From: Casuarius casuarius | Taxonomy: Eukaryota; Chordata; Aves; Casuariiformes; Casuariidae | DNA length: 64,000 nt | NCBI GenBank assembly: GCA_003342895.1 | Contig: PTFA01000419.1 | Location: 1-64,000 of the forward strand | Direction: 5' to 3' | Shown here: piece after piece, positions 49,056 to 60,900 of the stretch | Layout: every line of letters begins with the position of its first letter | How positions within the stretch are numbered: the stretch's first letter is position 1 | Position numbers and translations under genes: made by a program | Notes under the pieces: model-generated | Told to the model about the DNA's origin: nothing | Database searches by the model: none | The model's input: the letters and a program-made list of their open reading frames with translations, nothing else

Positions 49056-52000
49056 ATTGTCTTATTTTGCTTATACCTTATCCCAGCTATAATGTATGTT
49101 AGCTAAAATCCTCAACTAGACTTTGAAAATGTGTATCTTCCCTGAACTTTAGTGTTAGGCATATGTGCTCTTTATTGATTAGCTGACGATCTTTATGGTC
49201 TGACTGACCATAAGATGCTGATCCACACCAAAGCAGTAACATAGATTTTGCAGTCTGAGAATCCACAAACCAGATTCCTTTTGGACGAAACTACACTCTA
49301 AGGTGCAAACCAGGCAGGCACCTGTTGTGAACCAGCTGCTAATAGTTATTCAGTCCCCTGTGCCTCATTAGAACTAAGCCAAAGTAACATCTCCACCCCA
49401 CAACACATCTAGCAGTGTGTAAGTCAGGTCCTCACCATCAGCTGTTTTGTTCTACCAATCCACTTCTATCAGTCTACACTAATAGCTAAGGCAGATATAA
49501 TTGTAGTGAACCAACCCTTCTCAGGTAAGGGTCTGTTTTTCTTGTGGAAGGTTCCTAATATTCCATCCAGGCACATCTCTTCAGCTTCAGTTAGATGTGA
49601 GAACATCCTATCCATTTAATCGAACAGGATCTCCCTCTAAAGGCCTGTAAAGGCAGCTAGCTCTCTCCATTGTCCATTTAGGAAACATGGACATTCTGAA
49701 TCCTAGTTGTCTAATATTTAGATGTAAGTTAGGACAAAGTAGATCCTTGCACTTAGCTAATATGCTTTATTTATGGCCACTACTTTTAAGAGTCAGCTAA
49801 AAAGAGGATATAAATTAAAAAGAAACCAAAAACATTGCTATGGATCTAGCTCCTGAGAAGATCCACAGTGACTTAAATTACTTGCCTAAACTAGGAACCA
49901 AGTTGCTTTGACAAATTAAAGAAAAGAAATGCCAAAAAATAAAACCTAGTCTTGTTCAAGAGAATGGCCTTCAGGGAGTTGCAATGTGATACCAGTTATA
50001 CATGAAATCATGTCATTATGAAAAAAAGAAAAAAAAAAAAAAAACCTTTCCACAATGGATCATTTACTATTTCCACATTCTTTACTGATTTATTTTTTCC
50101 TGAAGCATGAGATACTTGTGTAGTCCATATTTTTGCCTGCTGTAAAATGGTTTAAATGGATGTAACATCACTAAATAAAAGTAATGTCCTCTATTTATAC
50201 CAGCCATGAATTTTCCTGTGCATTAAAATAAAAAAAAGCTAGTCATTTTTAACCTAAGAACTCATTACATTGATTACATGAAATTTATTTAAAAAACAGT
50301 ATAAAATCAGAGCAGGTAAAAGAATAAAATGTCTACATTACACTGAGGAATATTTTGATTGCAATTATGATTATGCTAATGAATTAAAATGTTTAATAGC
50401 ACTCTACTTGTGTGTGCCTGTAAATTACATCTATAGGGCAAAAGGGAAGAAAGAAATATTGCCTTCCTTTTTACCCTCATTTTTATTTCACAAGAAATAT
50501 AGAATTATAGCAGGCATGATATTTACAACATTCTGAACATATTAGAAATGGCTAGATTTTATGTACTGGAAATGCATTTCACTAATCAATGTACTAGTAC
50601 AGTATTGTGGTTAATAGAAATCTGATGTCATTTTGAAAGTGAATCATTGCAGAAAAACACTCTGTTTGCAGTTGCAGTATCTGTTATTCAATCTTATATG
50701 AAGCTCATAGACTAAAGTGTTGAGAGATGAACCTGCAGTATACCACATACTCAAATAATTTTGGGATTCCTGGATAAATCTCTAATTGTTAAAAGTTCCA
50801 TTTCTAAATTTTATAATTACCAGCTAACTCGTGCATGCTCTAAGTTCTTAAAATTTACATTTGCATAACATTGCCTAATTAAATCCTAGTTTAGATAGAT
50901 TCTTTCTTTCAATTGCAGCTGGCTTAGTAGGCCATCTCCAGTATCCCTAATCATACATGATTCATGGCACTTCACTAAAAGGCACAGTATATTTTTTCTG
51001 TGCAATGGAAAACATATTGAGCATTTTCATACCTCAGCACCACATCTGGCATTTTATCTCACTGCTATCAAGAAATAAAATCATACTGGTAGGCAGAATA
51101 AGGTGAGCTACATTTTCCTCTGCCTGAACTGTTTTCAGATGGAAGTCCTTACATTCAACGAGCGTAGTTATGCTGTGCTGTCTTGACTGTACTCTTGAGA
51201 TAACTATGAAATGTGTTCTGACTTTTCTGTAGGGGATAAAACACTCTTACAAGGTGATGCCAAGAGATTATTGGCATATAATGCATGGGACTGCATACAG
51301 ATTTGAGTCACCACTTAGAGTCATATTTTATCTGAAGTTTTTAGAGAGAGAAAAAAAAAACAAGATCTCTAATGTTCTTACTAAACTTTGTATGTAACCA
51401 ATGGGTTTATATGTCCTTCCCACAATATCTGATGCAGTACACAGACTTTCAAAAGCATTATGGGGATTTCTGAAGTATATAGGCCTCACAATGTACTTGG
51501 ACATGAATCGAGGGATGAATCCTATCCTCATTAATTAGAGTTTGTCTATACTGGGGACTGAAATACAGTTCATTTCAATGAGTTTCATTTCAGTAGCTTG
51601 CAGTGAAGTACCTCAGGCAGTCTAGCCATAGCATATGAATTATTTCAGTCTAGACTGCTTTATGTACATGAGTCAGATTTTATAAAGAAAGTGCAGAGTA
51701 TGTGCCTTTCTATTGGAAGATATGAAGTCTTTTATGAGGCACTCAATCAGAAATTCATATGGTAAAGGATAAAAGATTCATCCATGACTTTGTAAAGTAA
51801 ATTGGAAGAAATCTTTGCTTCCTGTTAGTCTTCATAGGTACTTCTTTTTTGGGGGTAGAATAATTTATTTTGTTTATATTTTCTTTTTCTTTTCTGAGTA
51901 TTATCTGCTACAATTTTTGTTTACTTAAGACTTTATTCTTCATATGACATTATCAAAACATTTTCTCAGAGGAATGCTGGTGGATGGAGAGACCAAAGAA

Positions 52001-53630
52001 AGTTTCAAACGGTCACCTGTCAAAAGTTGAATCCTTTCCATTGTATGGAAACTTAAGCTAGGTCTAAACTGATGTAGAAAAGTCAAGTAGGAGATACCTG
52101 CTGAGCCAAGTGTAAGAGTTACATCTCTTGGATATAATCTTTTACCCTTTTACTTTTAATCTTTTATTCTTCCTTCTGCTCCTTATTTAACCCTTCTCCT
52201 CTCCTGAAGTTAGTGAGCTGGCTACTTACTAATGATTGCATCAAAGATAATGATAAAAATAGAGAGGAGTGTGAGACAGAATCAGTATTTCTGTTCTGAA
52301 GTTTATCAAATTAAAGTTTGAACTTTAATATGATATTTAGTTTTTGCAAGGCGCACATATGACCATTGTCTCTAGATCAGAGTAGATTTGAAGAGCTGCT
52401 GCTTTTTTAAAGTCAGTTAAGTTCTTACCTTTTTTTAGCAAAGGAACTGCACTGACCAATGAAAATACTTCCAAACAGTTTAGACATCAATAATGCTTAT
52501 ACTGCAGATAATCACTAAGCTCTGAATAAAGGACAAGCAAGTAAAGACCTTATTTCAAAAAATGAGCAAATGAGTTAGCATGTTAATGTGTTTTTTTGTC
52601 CTTGGTTTTCTCAAGAGTTAAATTTGAGAATTATCTACAGAAAACAGCCAGAAGATTTAGTAGTAAAGGACAACAGAAATAAAGAAATAAGGTTTATTTA
52701 TTTATTTTAAAGTTTTGTATTAACATAATGCAAGTTCCAAAGTAAGAAAACATATATGTAGCTTATGAACTTTTAATAAAAGTAAGAAAATTAAAGATAG
52801 AATAAGGAGTTGTGTGAACTCAAGTCTGCCTAATTATAAAATAAAAACTGAGCTTTAGAGCAGACAGTGTTGACACTATATGTGGCAATGGTTCTCAACA
52901 CAGAGAAGCCTCTCTTCTCACATTGGCTCTGTCCTGAAACTGTAGAAAAGTGTGTAGAAAATATGTATTTTAACATGGTTTTTTAAATGGCTGAAAATCC
53001 TTCTCTTTTCAGCTGTGTTGAAATCAGAGTTTGCTTCTCTATAAAAAACAGCAAAATGTCATTCAAACTGTCTTTAATTTCCATTAGCAGAAGTTATGTT
53101 TCTGCACTGCTAGGAAAGTAGAGTTTCTCAGGGGACCCAAGTTCAAAACTGATGGAGAGATTATTGACCAGCCTAGACATACTATAGCTAATTCAACACT
53201 ATAAATCAAGGGGAATTTACATTTCACTTACAGCACAATTGTGACAGGAATTGATAGTTTTGAATTATACTCCATTCTTGCCCGTGGTAGATTTGTAAAG
53301 TTATTATAAAGCAAGATTTCTCCCTTTTCAAGGCTTTTCCCTTTGTGATTCTCAGAATATTTTCAGTGTGTGCACTAAGTCTGTGCTTTTTTTCCTTTTT
53401 GCACCACCTCAAAAATTTCTTGTATATATTCTTGGGATTTTTGATTTTTTTTTTTTACTTTTTTATGATAACTTTTTTTGTTAGAATTCTCTTTGCAGGT
53501 AAAGCAAGGCAATCAATACTGAAAATGTAAAAATAAAATATCCAGCTATGGACATTTGTTTTTCAGCATCTTTTTTCTTTCCTCTTTTCAGGTCACCAAA
53601 TAATATTTCCTAGATCAGATTCTTCTCTCC

Positions 53631-53665
53631 TTTATTTATTTATTTATTTATTTATTTATCTATTT
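53631..53665. repeat. (TTTA)n microsatellite
   Basis: About eight TTTA units, ending in TCTATTTTA. Confidence 0.9.
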
Positions 53666-53925
53666 TATTTCCTGCTTTATGAGTACCCTCAAGAAAAGCC
53701 AAACCATAATAGTAATAATTATGGCTTTAATGTGTCGTAGCTGTTTGTCTCATCAATCCTAGCAAGGCAAAAAGAGTCAATGTTGTGTTTCAGACTATTC
53801 TTACACTGTCTATTAATTTGTGTGCTGTATGCTCACAGTCTGTGTAGGCTTAGTTCACTACTTTTTTTTTTTTTAGATAAGGTCAGTGTATAGAGAACTT
53901 AAAAAAAATTAAATTAAATTTAAGA

Positions 53926-53945
53926 CAAAACAAAACAAAACAAAA
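53926..53945. repeat. (CAAAA)4 microsatellite
   Basis: Four CAAAA units, preceded by AAATTAAATTAAATTT. Confidence 0.85.
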
Positions 53946-56642
53946 TCTGTGTCTCTGCCTATTTGTTATGATGCTACTAACCCACTGGTTTAACCTCCGT
54001 CATATATGAACATATAAAGAGGCAGCAGAAACTTTCACGCTAGTGTGAATCTGGTGTTATATAAATGGCTGTAAAAATTCCAATAACAAAAATGCTGAAC
54101 TTTGCAGTCTTAACCTACCTTCAGATAAAAGTGAGATCAAAGTTCAACAGATCAAATATTTAGATTTGTTTCAGAGTGGAGCAACTGGGAAGTAAATAAT
54201 TTATTTTGATTTTCCTTTTTGTCTAGGAAGGACTTGTCAGCAAACAAGGCTTGTATTTTAATTCTGTTTTCCTGAGCCAGGATTAAGTCACATGACATCA
54301 GGAAGATGCCACAATTTAGGGATCTCCTTTGCAAAATGACTTAAGTGTGTTGCCATCACAAACAATCTTCCTTTTTCATAATTCTCTTTCCTAAATAAAT
54401 CAACTTTTTTGGTCTATTACCAATGGAAAGTTTTAACAGATTCTTTATGCTCCACTGGTCAGATTTCTCAAATAAATTTATAGGTAGTTCACACTTCCAT
54501 AAATCCTGCATTCCCATTTATTCATTTTTACATCAAAGTTAGTCTGCTATAGTTAAAATGGTTTTCATCCCTCATTTTAAGGATTCCTTTTATTTGATGT
54601 CTATTTACTTGCATGCTGTCAAAATTAATATAACATATGTTTTGACCATATGTCATTAAAAGCAAAGTAAAAGATCAAAAGGTAATGATACAATTCAATG
54701 ATTAGTGCTTTTTTAGGAAGCAGAACATTATACACTAGTGTTGGAACCTGGTAGCCCAGGATCTGGTTTGTAAGCTGAAATTAAGTCATAAAATTGTTCT
54801 TCCGGGGCAAATTCATTATTTAATTTCATTAATTTTGTTTGCCTTCTCTCTCCTACTGTGAGAAAATCTTTTTATATTTGTGAGCTCTATTTATTATTAC
54901 ATAGCAACAATCAGGCTTGTTTGGTTTTCGTGAAAGGACCTTGGAATCTGTGAACAGCAAGGGGCATCCAGCTGAGTTGAACAGTTAGTGTGGTCCCTTA
55001 GAAAGAGTTAAGTGGCCGTTGGTTAAGATTGAGTAGTAACATGCAGAAAGAACAGCAAAATGTACTGCACAGTCTATTTCCGTGATTTCTCTTGAAGAAT
55101 TCTGTGATGCTGTGAAGGAGTTATCTGTGGGTTTATTTGCTGGAATGGTTGCTGCCACCAGAAATTTCACTAACAGCGTTTTTACAAACTTGTAGGGTTT
55201 TAGGAGTTGATATTTTCAATTGAAACTATAGAGCTTTTTGGAGAAATTAAACTAATGAAAGCTGACTTATAAATATGCTCTCAAATTTGCATATGTGAAT
55301 AAAATCAGGCATAAGAGAGTGATAATTTAGTTTTGAGCTTAGCAAATGTGTAAAATTTAATATTATACAACAAGTCCTCTGTGGTTTTGACTCCTGAAGT
55401 CAATTATTGAGGTCAACATTTTTTGGTTTATTCCTAGTAAATGATTTCTCCAAAGGGATGGATTTGAAAAAAACAATCATATAATTACAGTACACACTTA
55501 ATTTAAACTTGCTTTCAATGATCAAATAATTTGTCAGGATACCAGGAAAAGCATTCTGGGTAGAATGTAAAAAAACCCAAAGACTTGTAATATTAATACT
55601 GAAGAGGTAGTTATGTCAGGTACAGTAATGTAGCACGGTTAAACATTCTATTAGTCATAGAATGAATGATGATCTTAAAACAGCAAAGATATTGGTTATT
55701 TTACAATACTTTTTACTATAATTCCAGATAATGATTTTTTATTGTTAATATTTGTTCATATCTAAAACTTTGTTTTAAATTTGAACTTCCCCAAACCGGG
55801 AAATAAAAAAAATATGAAGATACTCTGAAGACAGATCAAGCATATAATTAGGAGTTAACAGAATGTTCAGTAGGTTTCCTAAGGCCTATTTCTTTTGTAA
55901 TTTGTCTTTGCATGCTTTTGTAAAATGAAATGTAGTGTGAACAGTAAACACTGTTTTCATTTAGGTATATATCGCTTTCAGAAATATGTGATCTAAAAGT
56001 GTCATTTATGACATGATTTAACTCATATAAGGAGTCAAGGAAGATAAACAAACTCATGTACAGAAAAATCTTGTCATTCTTAAACATAGCACATGCCCAT
56101 GCTGTAGGCATGAGTGAGGGTATGAAACTACAATGCATAAACAACACTCTGAATATAAAATCAGTCTTCAACAATTTTTAAAAGTTGTAGACCCATTTCT
56201 TTGTGTCCGTGTGTGTTTTCTGTATATGTAGGGTTTTTTTTTTTCTGTTAAAATATGTTGCTTTTAAAATTCTTACAAGCTGATGAAAGGAAAACAATAT
56301 CTAAAGCAATAGCTAAAAAATCCTATCCTAAATAAATAGAATCTGTCAAGCAGTGTCAGTCAACAACTATTCTAATGAAGATAGTAGAGTTCTCCTGCAT
56401 TTGCAGGATGCAACTCAGATCAGAATCTACCTCAGAGACAGTATCAGTGATTTGAGATGACATCAAAGCTGACAGTCATTTTCTTATGTAATTTTGGATT
56501 TTAGAAGCACAAAGCGTAGTTTGTTTAGAGACAAATAGTTAGATGGAAGGATTATACATAAAAAGAAATATTTCACGTAAGGATTCAATCACAAAATGGA
56601 CATAATACACAGTAACACTGGACAGCTGTCTGATTCATATCT

Positions 56643-56681
56643 GTTATGATACAAATTAGTATCATAAATTTGTATCATAAC
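56643..56681. repeat. Perfect 15-bp inverted repeat (hairpin)
   Basis: Arms GTTATGATACAAATT (56643-56657) and AATTTGTATCATAAC (56667-56681) are exact reverse complements around a nine-base spacer, AGTATCATA, which itself repeats part of the arm. This is the longest perfect inverted repeat I found in the window. Confidence 0.95.
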
Positions 56682-56877
56682 CATTGTACCATATAAAAGA
56701 CTTAGAAGCAGTTTCCAATTTAAATATTCTTGTTTCAAGTCTGTTTCTACAGGGTATGGCAAGGAGGTCTAAAGAGATTTTTTAAATTTCTGTATGAATT
56801 GAACTTTGGTGCAGACAAGCAATCTGACATTTTGTTACTGTATCTGATAGCATCTTCTTAAAATTCCCATATGAATG

Positions 56878-56921
56878 ATCTGTAATATTAATACAAACAA
56901 TCTGTAATATTAATATAAACT
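56878..56921. repeat. 22-bp tandem duplication
   Basis: ATCTGTAATATTAATACAAA(CA) is followed directly by ATCTGTAATATTAATATAAA(CT). The two units differ at two positions, so the duplication is fairly recent. Confidence 0.95.
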
Positions 56922-57379
56922 TCTTAGCAGAACTAACTGAAACTGAAGAATTGAATTTGATCTGTATAAAAACAGTAATTTAATAATGAACTACATGTTA
57001 TCTAAATTTTTGGTTCCAAGCAGCAGTTCTCATACAGCTTTTAAAAATCTATCTCAGCAGGCTCAACATCCTGCCTTTCTTTCAGGCTAATTTGATTAAA
57101 GAGGTCCCTAAATATTGACATTGTCTGAGGACTAGACAGAGACAGCTAAATTTGTACTTAGTTTTTCTTCTGCAAAATGTTAAACTCCTTTTTGGAAGAA
57201 CAAAATGGCAAGGATAGTAATAGCTTACTTCAAGAAAGGAAGAATATTCTATCAGGGCACCTCAAATGGTGCTGTATGTCTAGACAGTAATAATAGTCAA
57301 TGTAGTCAATGAAGGCTTAGAAAACTATTCATTTACACTGAAGTAGAAATCTATGTTTGGTCACCTGGATCATTCTCTT

Positions 57380-57900
57380 GGCTGTGTTTACTGTGTTGAC
57401 CAGGGATTACGTTTAGCTGCCTATGGGTATACATCTAATGCCCTCTGACACTTCCTAAGATAACCAACACAGAATTTGCACAGGACTGATAAATATGATA
57501 CAGGACCTAGAGCAGGGGCAGCTGAAGGAGAGGTGAAATGGCCTAGGTTGTCTCGAATGGTATGAGATGCTACATTAAACAAATAGATGGAGCCCAAGAT
57601 TTCTCTTGACTATTGTGGGAACGTACACCTCAAGAAGTGAATCAACTGCCTATACATAAGAGTGTGTTGACCTCTTACATACCCTAGCTCATCTGAGACA
57701 GCTTTAGCTGTGGCTAGTAGATAGTACAGATGCCCTACAGGACATCTCAGTCCATCTAAAGATGCAGCTTGAGGTCAGACAGAATGCCATATAGCATCTG
57801 AAAAAGCACTGGATACCTATATTTAGAAAATTGAATAGGTTCCCTATAGCTAGATGTCTGAGCTGAAACCACTTCTATATCTAGACCTAAATATAAGAGT
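57380..57900. repeat. Diverged dispersed repeat, copy 2
   Basis: It shares an ordered set of words with 28210-28560 (TAATGCCCTCTGA..., CTAAGATA, AGGACTG) and with about 43000-43190 (TATAGCATCTGA). It is moderately GC-rich relative to its surroundings. No coding sequence is seen. Family unknown. Confidence 0.35.
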
Positions 57901-60900
57901 TTTATTTTGGGGGAATTGACTGTAGATTACCCAGACCTTCTCAATGTTAGGAGGAGCAAATATCAGGATTTCAGACCTCCAACAATCCTGTCTATTAATA
58001 TATTAATTTATTTATATATGTATATGGCCAATTCTGGATTTCTTAGATACTTGTTTCAAGTATATTAAGAAAATGACCCTAACTATATGAACAGCCTGTA
58101 TGCTAATTAACACCTAATGGTAGAAATACAATCCTATAATATAATTAGGGGTATAGGTGGAAATCAGGTTTTGACTGTTGACTCCTTTGCGTTAAATAGT
58201 AGTATTAATTCTTGTTACTACAGCAAGGCACGTTTCAAGTAATAGAAATTATTGAAATTGTGTTGAAGTTGGAAGCATTAAAACACTGAGCAGATTAGCC
58301 ATTATAAGAACAGTACGGGGTGTGAGGAGAGAAGTGGTCAGCTGCAAAAAAAGTAAAAGTCTTTGAGTATAGTAATTGAGTATAGACCAACTAAATGAAA
58401 TCAATTCTGTGTTTTATCTATGCACCTGCTGATAAATCAGATCTTGCAGTTTCCAAGATACAATTAGTTACAAATACGGATCTGATAAAAAAATCAATAA
58501 TTGCTTGCTGAAACATTTCAACAATTAGTCCGTGTTTTTTTACAACTTCTGATAATCAACCTCTTTATCTCATGCTTTTTACTGTTATGGCATTCCACAT
58601 GCTGGAATAACTCCACTGATATCAGCAATATTATGTAGGGTTTAATTCTAAATTAGTGCAGTGGTGAACATGGGCTCAAATATCTAAATGTCTCATAAGT
58701 AAGTGTAATAAAAAAGCATTTCTCATGAGACACTTAACAGGAGAAAAATGTTATTTCCATCCTGTTTGTACCGGCGGAATATAGCAATAATGACTGCACC
58801 TATACCATGGAGCAGATGGCCTGCATGATGCTCCTTTTAGTCCCAGTTTTGAGATATGCATCATGACTGTACTCAGGCATGTCAAGAGAGGACCATGAGG
58901 TTTGCCAGGACCTGACTCCTCTGGAATGAAACCTGGGCATGCAGTCAAGGAGGGAGCTGAAGGACACTACAGTAGATCCCTGGTCTGGACTTTGGGATGC
59001 TTGGCGATGTACACCTGCTTTTTTAATATAAACATAACTTTGGGGATCTTTCTTTCACTCTTCCTTCCCCAGCCCTAGAAGCCAAATAATTACTGGAGGA
59101 AAAAGCAGTGATAAAGATGCTCTTTATCATTCTTGTGCGATATAAGGACAGAGGAAAAAATTGTGAATCTTTTCACTCAAATAAATTGCATAATTTAAAT
59201 TCTTGATTTTCTTTAGATGCAAAACTACCTAGCAGCTATTTATCTGCACAGGAATCCTATATACTTTTTCCCCCAATTCAGAGATCCAAATGAAGAAATG
59301 ATTTCTCTAACACAAATGCATTGAATAAATTTGAGATACTGCTTCTAGGTTTTACAGATGTGGTTTTACAGATTCATAGCTATACAGGTCTAGAAGTTCA
59401 AATAAAGCAAGTTTAAAATACAATTATTTCTTCTAGTATGTCAATCATATTGATTAATCTAGTTTTGTCATTTCGGAATTACAGCTTTGGAGAACATTAT
59501 GGGAAATGAACAGGTATCTAAGAAACTTTTGATAAGTGTTTTGTGGCACAAAATGTTGTACTTGAATGAAAAGCATGACTCATCCTGTAACTGTAGCTAT
59601 AGCTTTAAGAGTTTTAGTGGCATGTGGATATTAATGAATACATAACGACATGGAAATGTTATCCTTTAGAAGGTGTGGTCGTTCTAAGAAAAACAAGAAC
59701 CATAACCAGAATCTGATCTTATTTATACCCACTGAGCTTATAGAAGTTTTCTCTTTGTAAAGCCATTCACATTAAAATGAATTTACTTTTTAAGTAATTT
59801 TCTTTGCATGTGGAAATTACATTATTCTACCACAGATAAAACCAATAAAATGCTATTTTGACCAGTTTCTATGTAGAACTAGCACAACTAGCTGAGTAAC
59901 TGAATACAAATAAGTATTTTATTACCAAGTTCACTGCTAGAAAAAGTACTCATTAGAGAGGAAATAATGGATATTTTCTTATAAAAATGTACCTAAAAGT
60001 ATTGTTAGAATTGAAATTATTGTTAGAATTATTATTTGATTTTAGTGTACATTGCAAGCAAGAGACCTGAGTTAGATGAACTTTATATTTCTGTTCTCAT
60101 TTAAAGTTTGATTAATGAGCTGCAATAGTGATACTGAAACAAGGATTTTTGTGTGTTTGTTTCAAGAGAGCTGTCATAATGATTTCTAATCCAGAACTCC
60201 TGAACCTGCATCAGTTCAAGGGATTTGGATAGGAGAGAGACAAGAAACAAGATGGAGGAAAACTTCATTGTTTTACCTGGCTTTTGCTAGAACATAGAAC
60301 CATTGACTTACACAGTCTTCATGGTTACAGTCAAATATATAAGCCAATCATGCCTTTTGCTATTAGACTTCAAGTCAATACCAGCTCTTGTGTTAAAAAA
60401 AAAGGCGGGGGGGGGGTTATCAACAGAAAGAATAATGGATAATGTAAGTTTATATTTAAGAAGGCAGATAAAGTTAAACATAGTATCTAGATAGAGAACT
60501 GAAAATTATCCAATATGAAGAAAAGCAGTCCATCTCACATTACTAAATGCTATAACATAAAAATATATTTCAGATCACTTGCTTATTTGATGCACTGATC
60601 AAACTATATTTATTAAGAAATCAAAGAGAGGTCATTCTTTTGGCTAAGATGACAAAAGCAAAATGAAAGATAATACCATTTTTGACCTTGTGCAAGCATC
60701 CATTCCTTTCATGTAACATAGAAATTATTTGAGAGTTTCTTCAGTCAAAAAGATTGTAGATTAGGATTTTAAGAGATATATTTTATTTTTTAATTCATAT
60801 AATAAGATGTACATATGAATAAATATTTCTTCATTTTCCTTATATTTCAAATTAAGTCAATGAGACTTAGACAATATAAGATACATCTGGGTTTGGGGGG

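Larger units (their letters stand above)
49056..56642. other. Non-coding AT-rich stretch
   Basis: No gene is recognised. 49140-49730 is less AT-rich than its surroundings and may be an old unnamed repeat. 50340-50420 and 50820-50910 have the texture of conserved non-coding elements (ATTATGCTAATGAATTAAAA, ATTTGCATAAC), which cannot be tested here. Simple repeats: an A run at 50030, (TTTA)n at 53631-53665 and (CAAAA)n at 53926-53945. Confidence 0.6.

Noticed and set aside
48777..49106. 109-codon plus-strand open frame
   Set aside because: Antisense to the CR1 ORF2 C-terminus, whose minus-strand reading matches the family.
55848..56174. 108-codon minus-strand frame
   Set aside because: Same reasons: composition-driven, no motif and no splice context.
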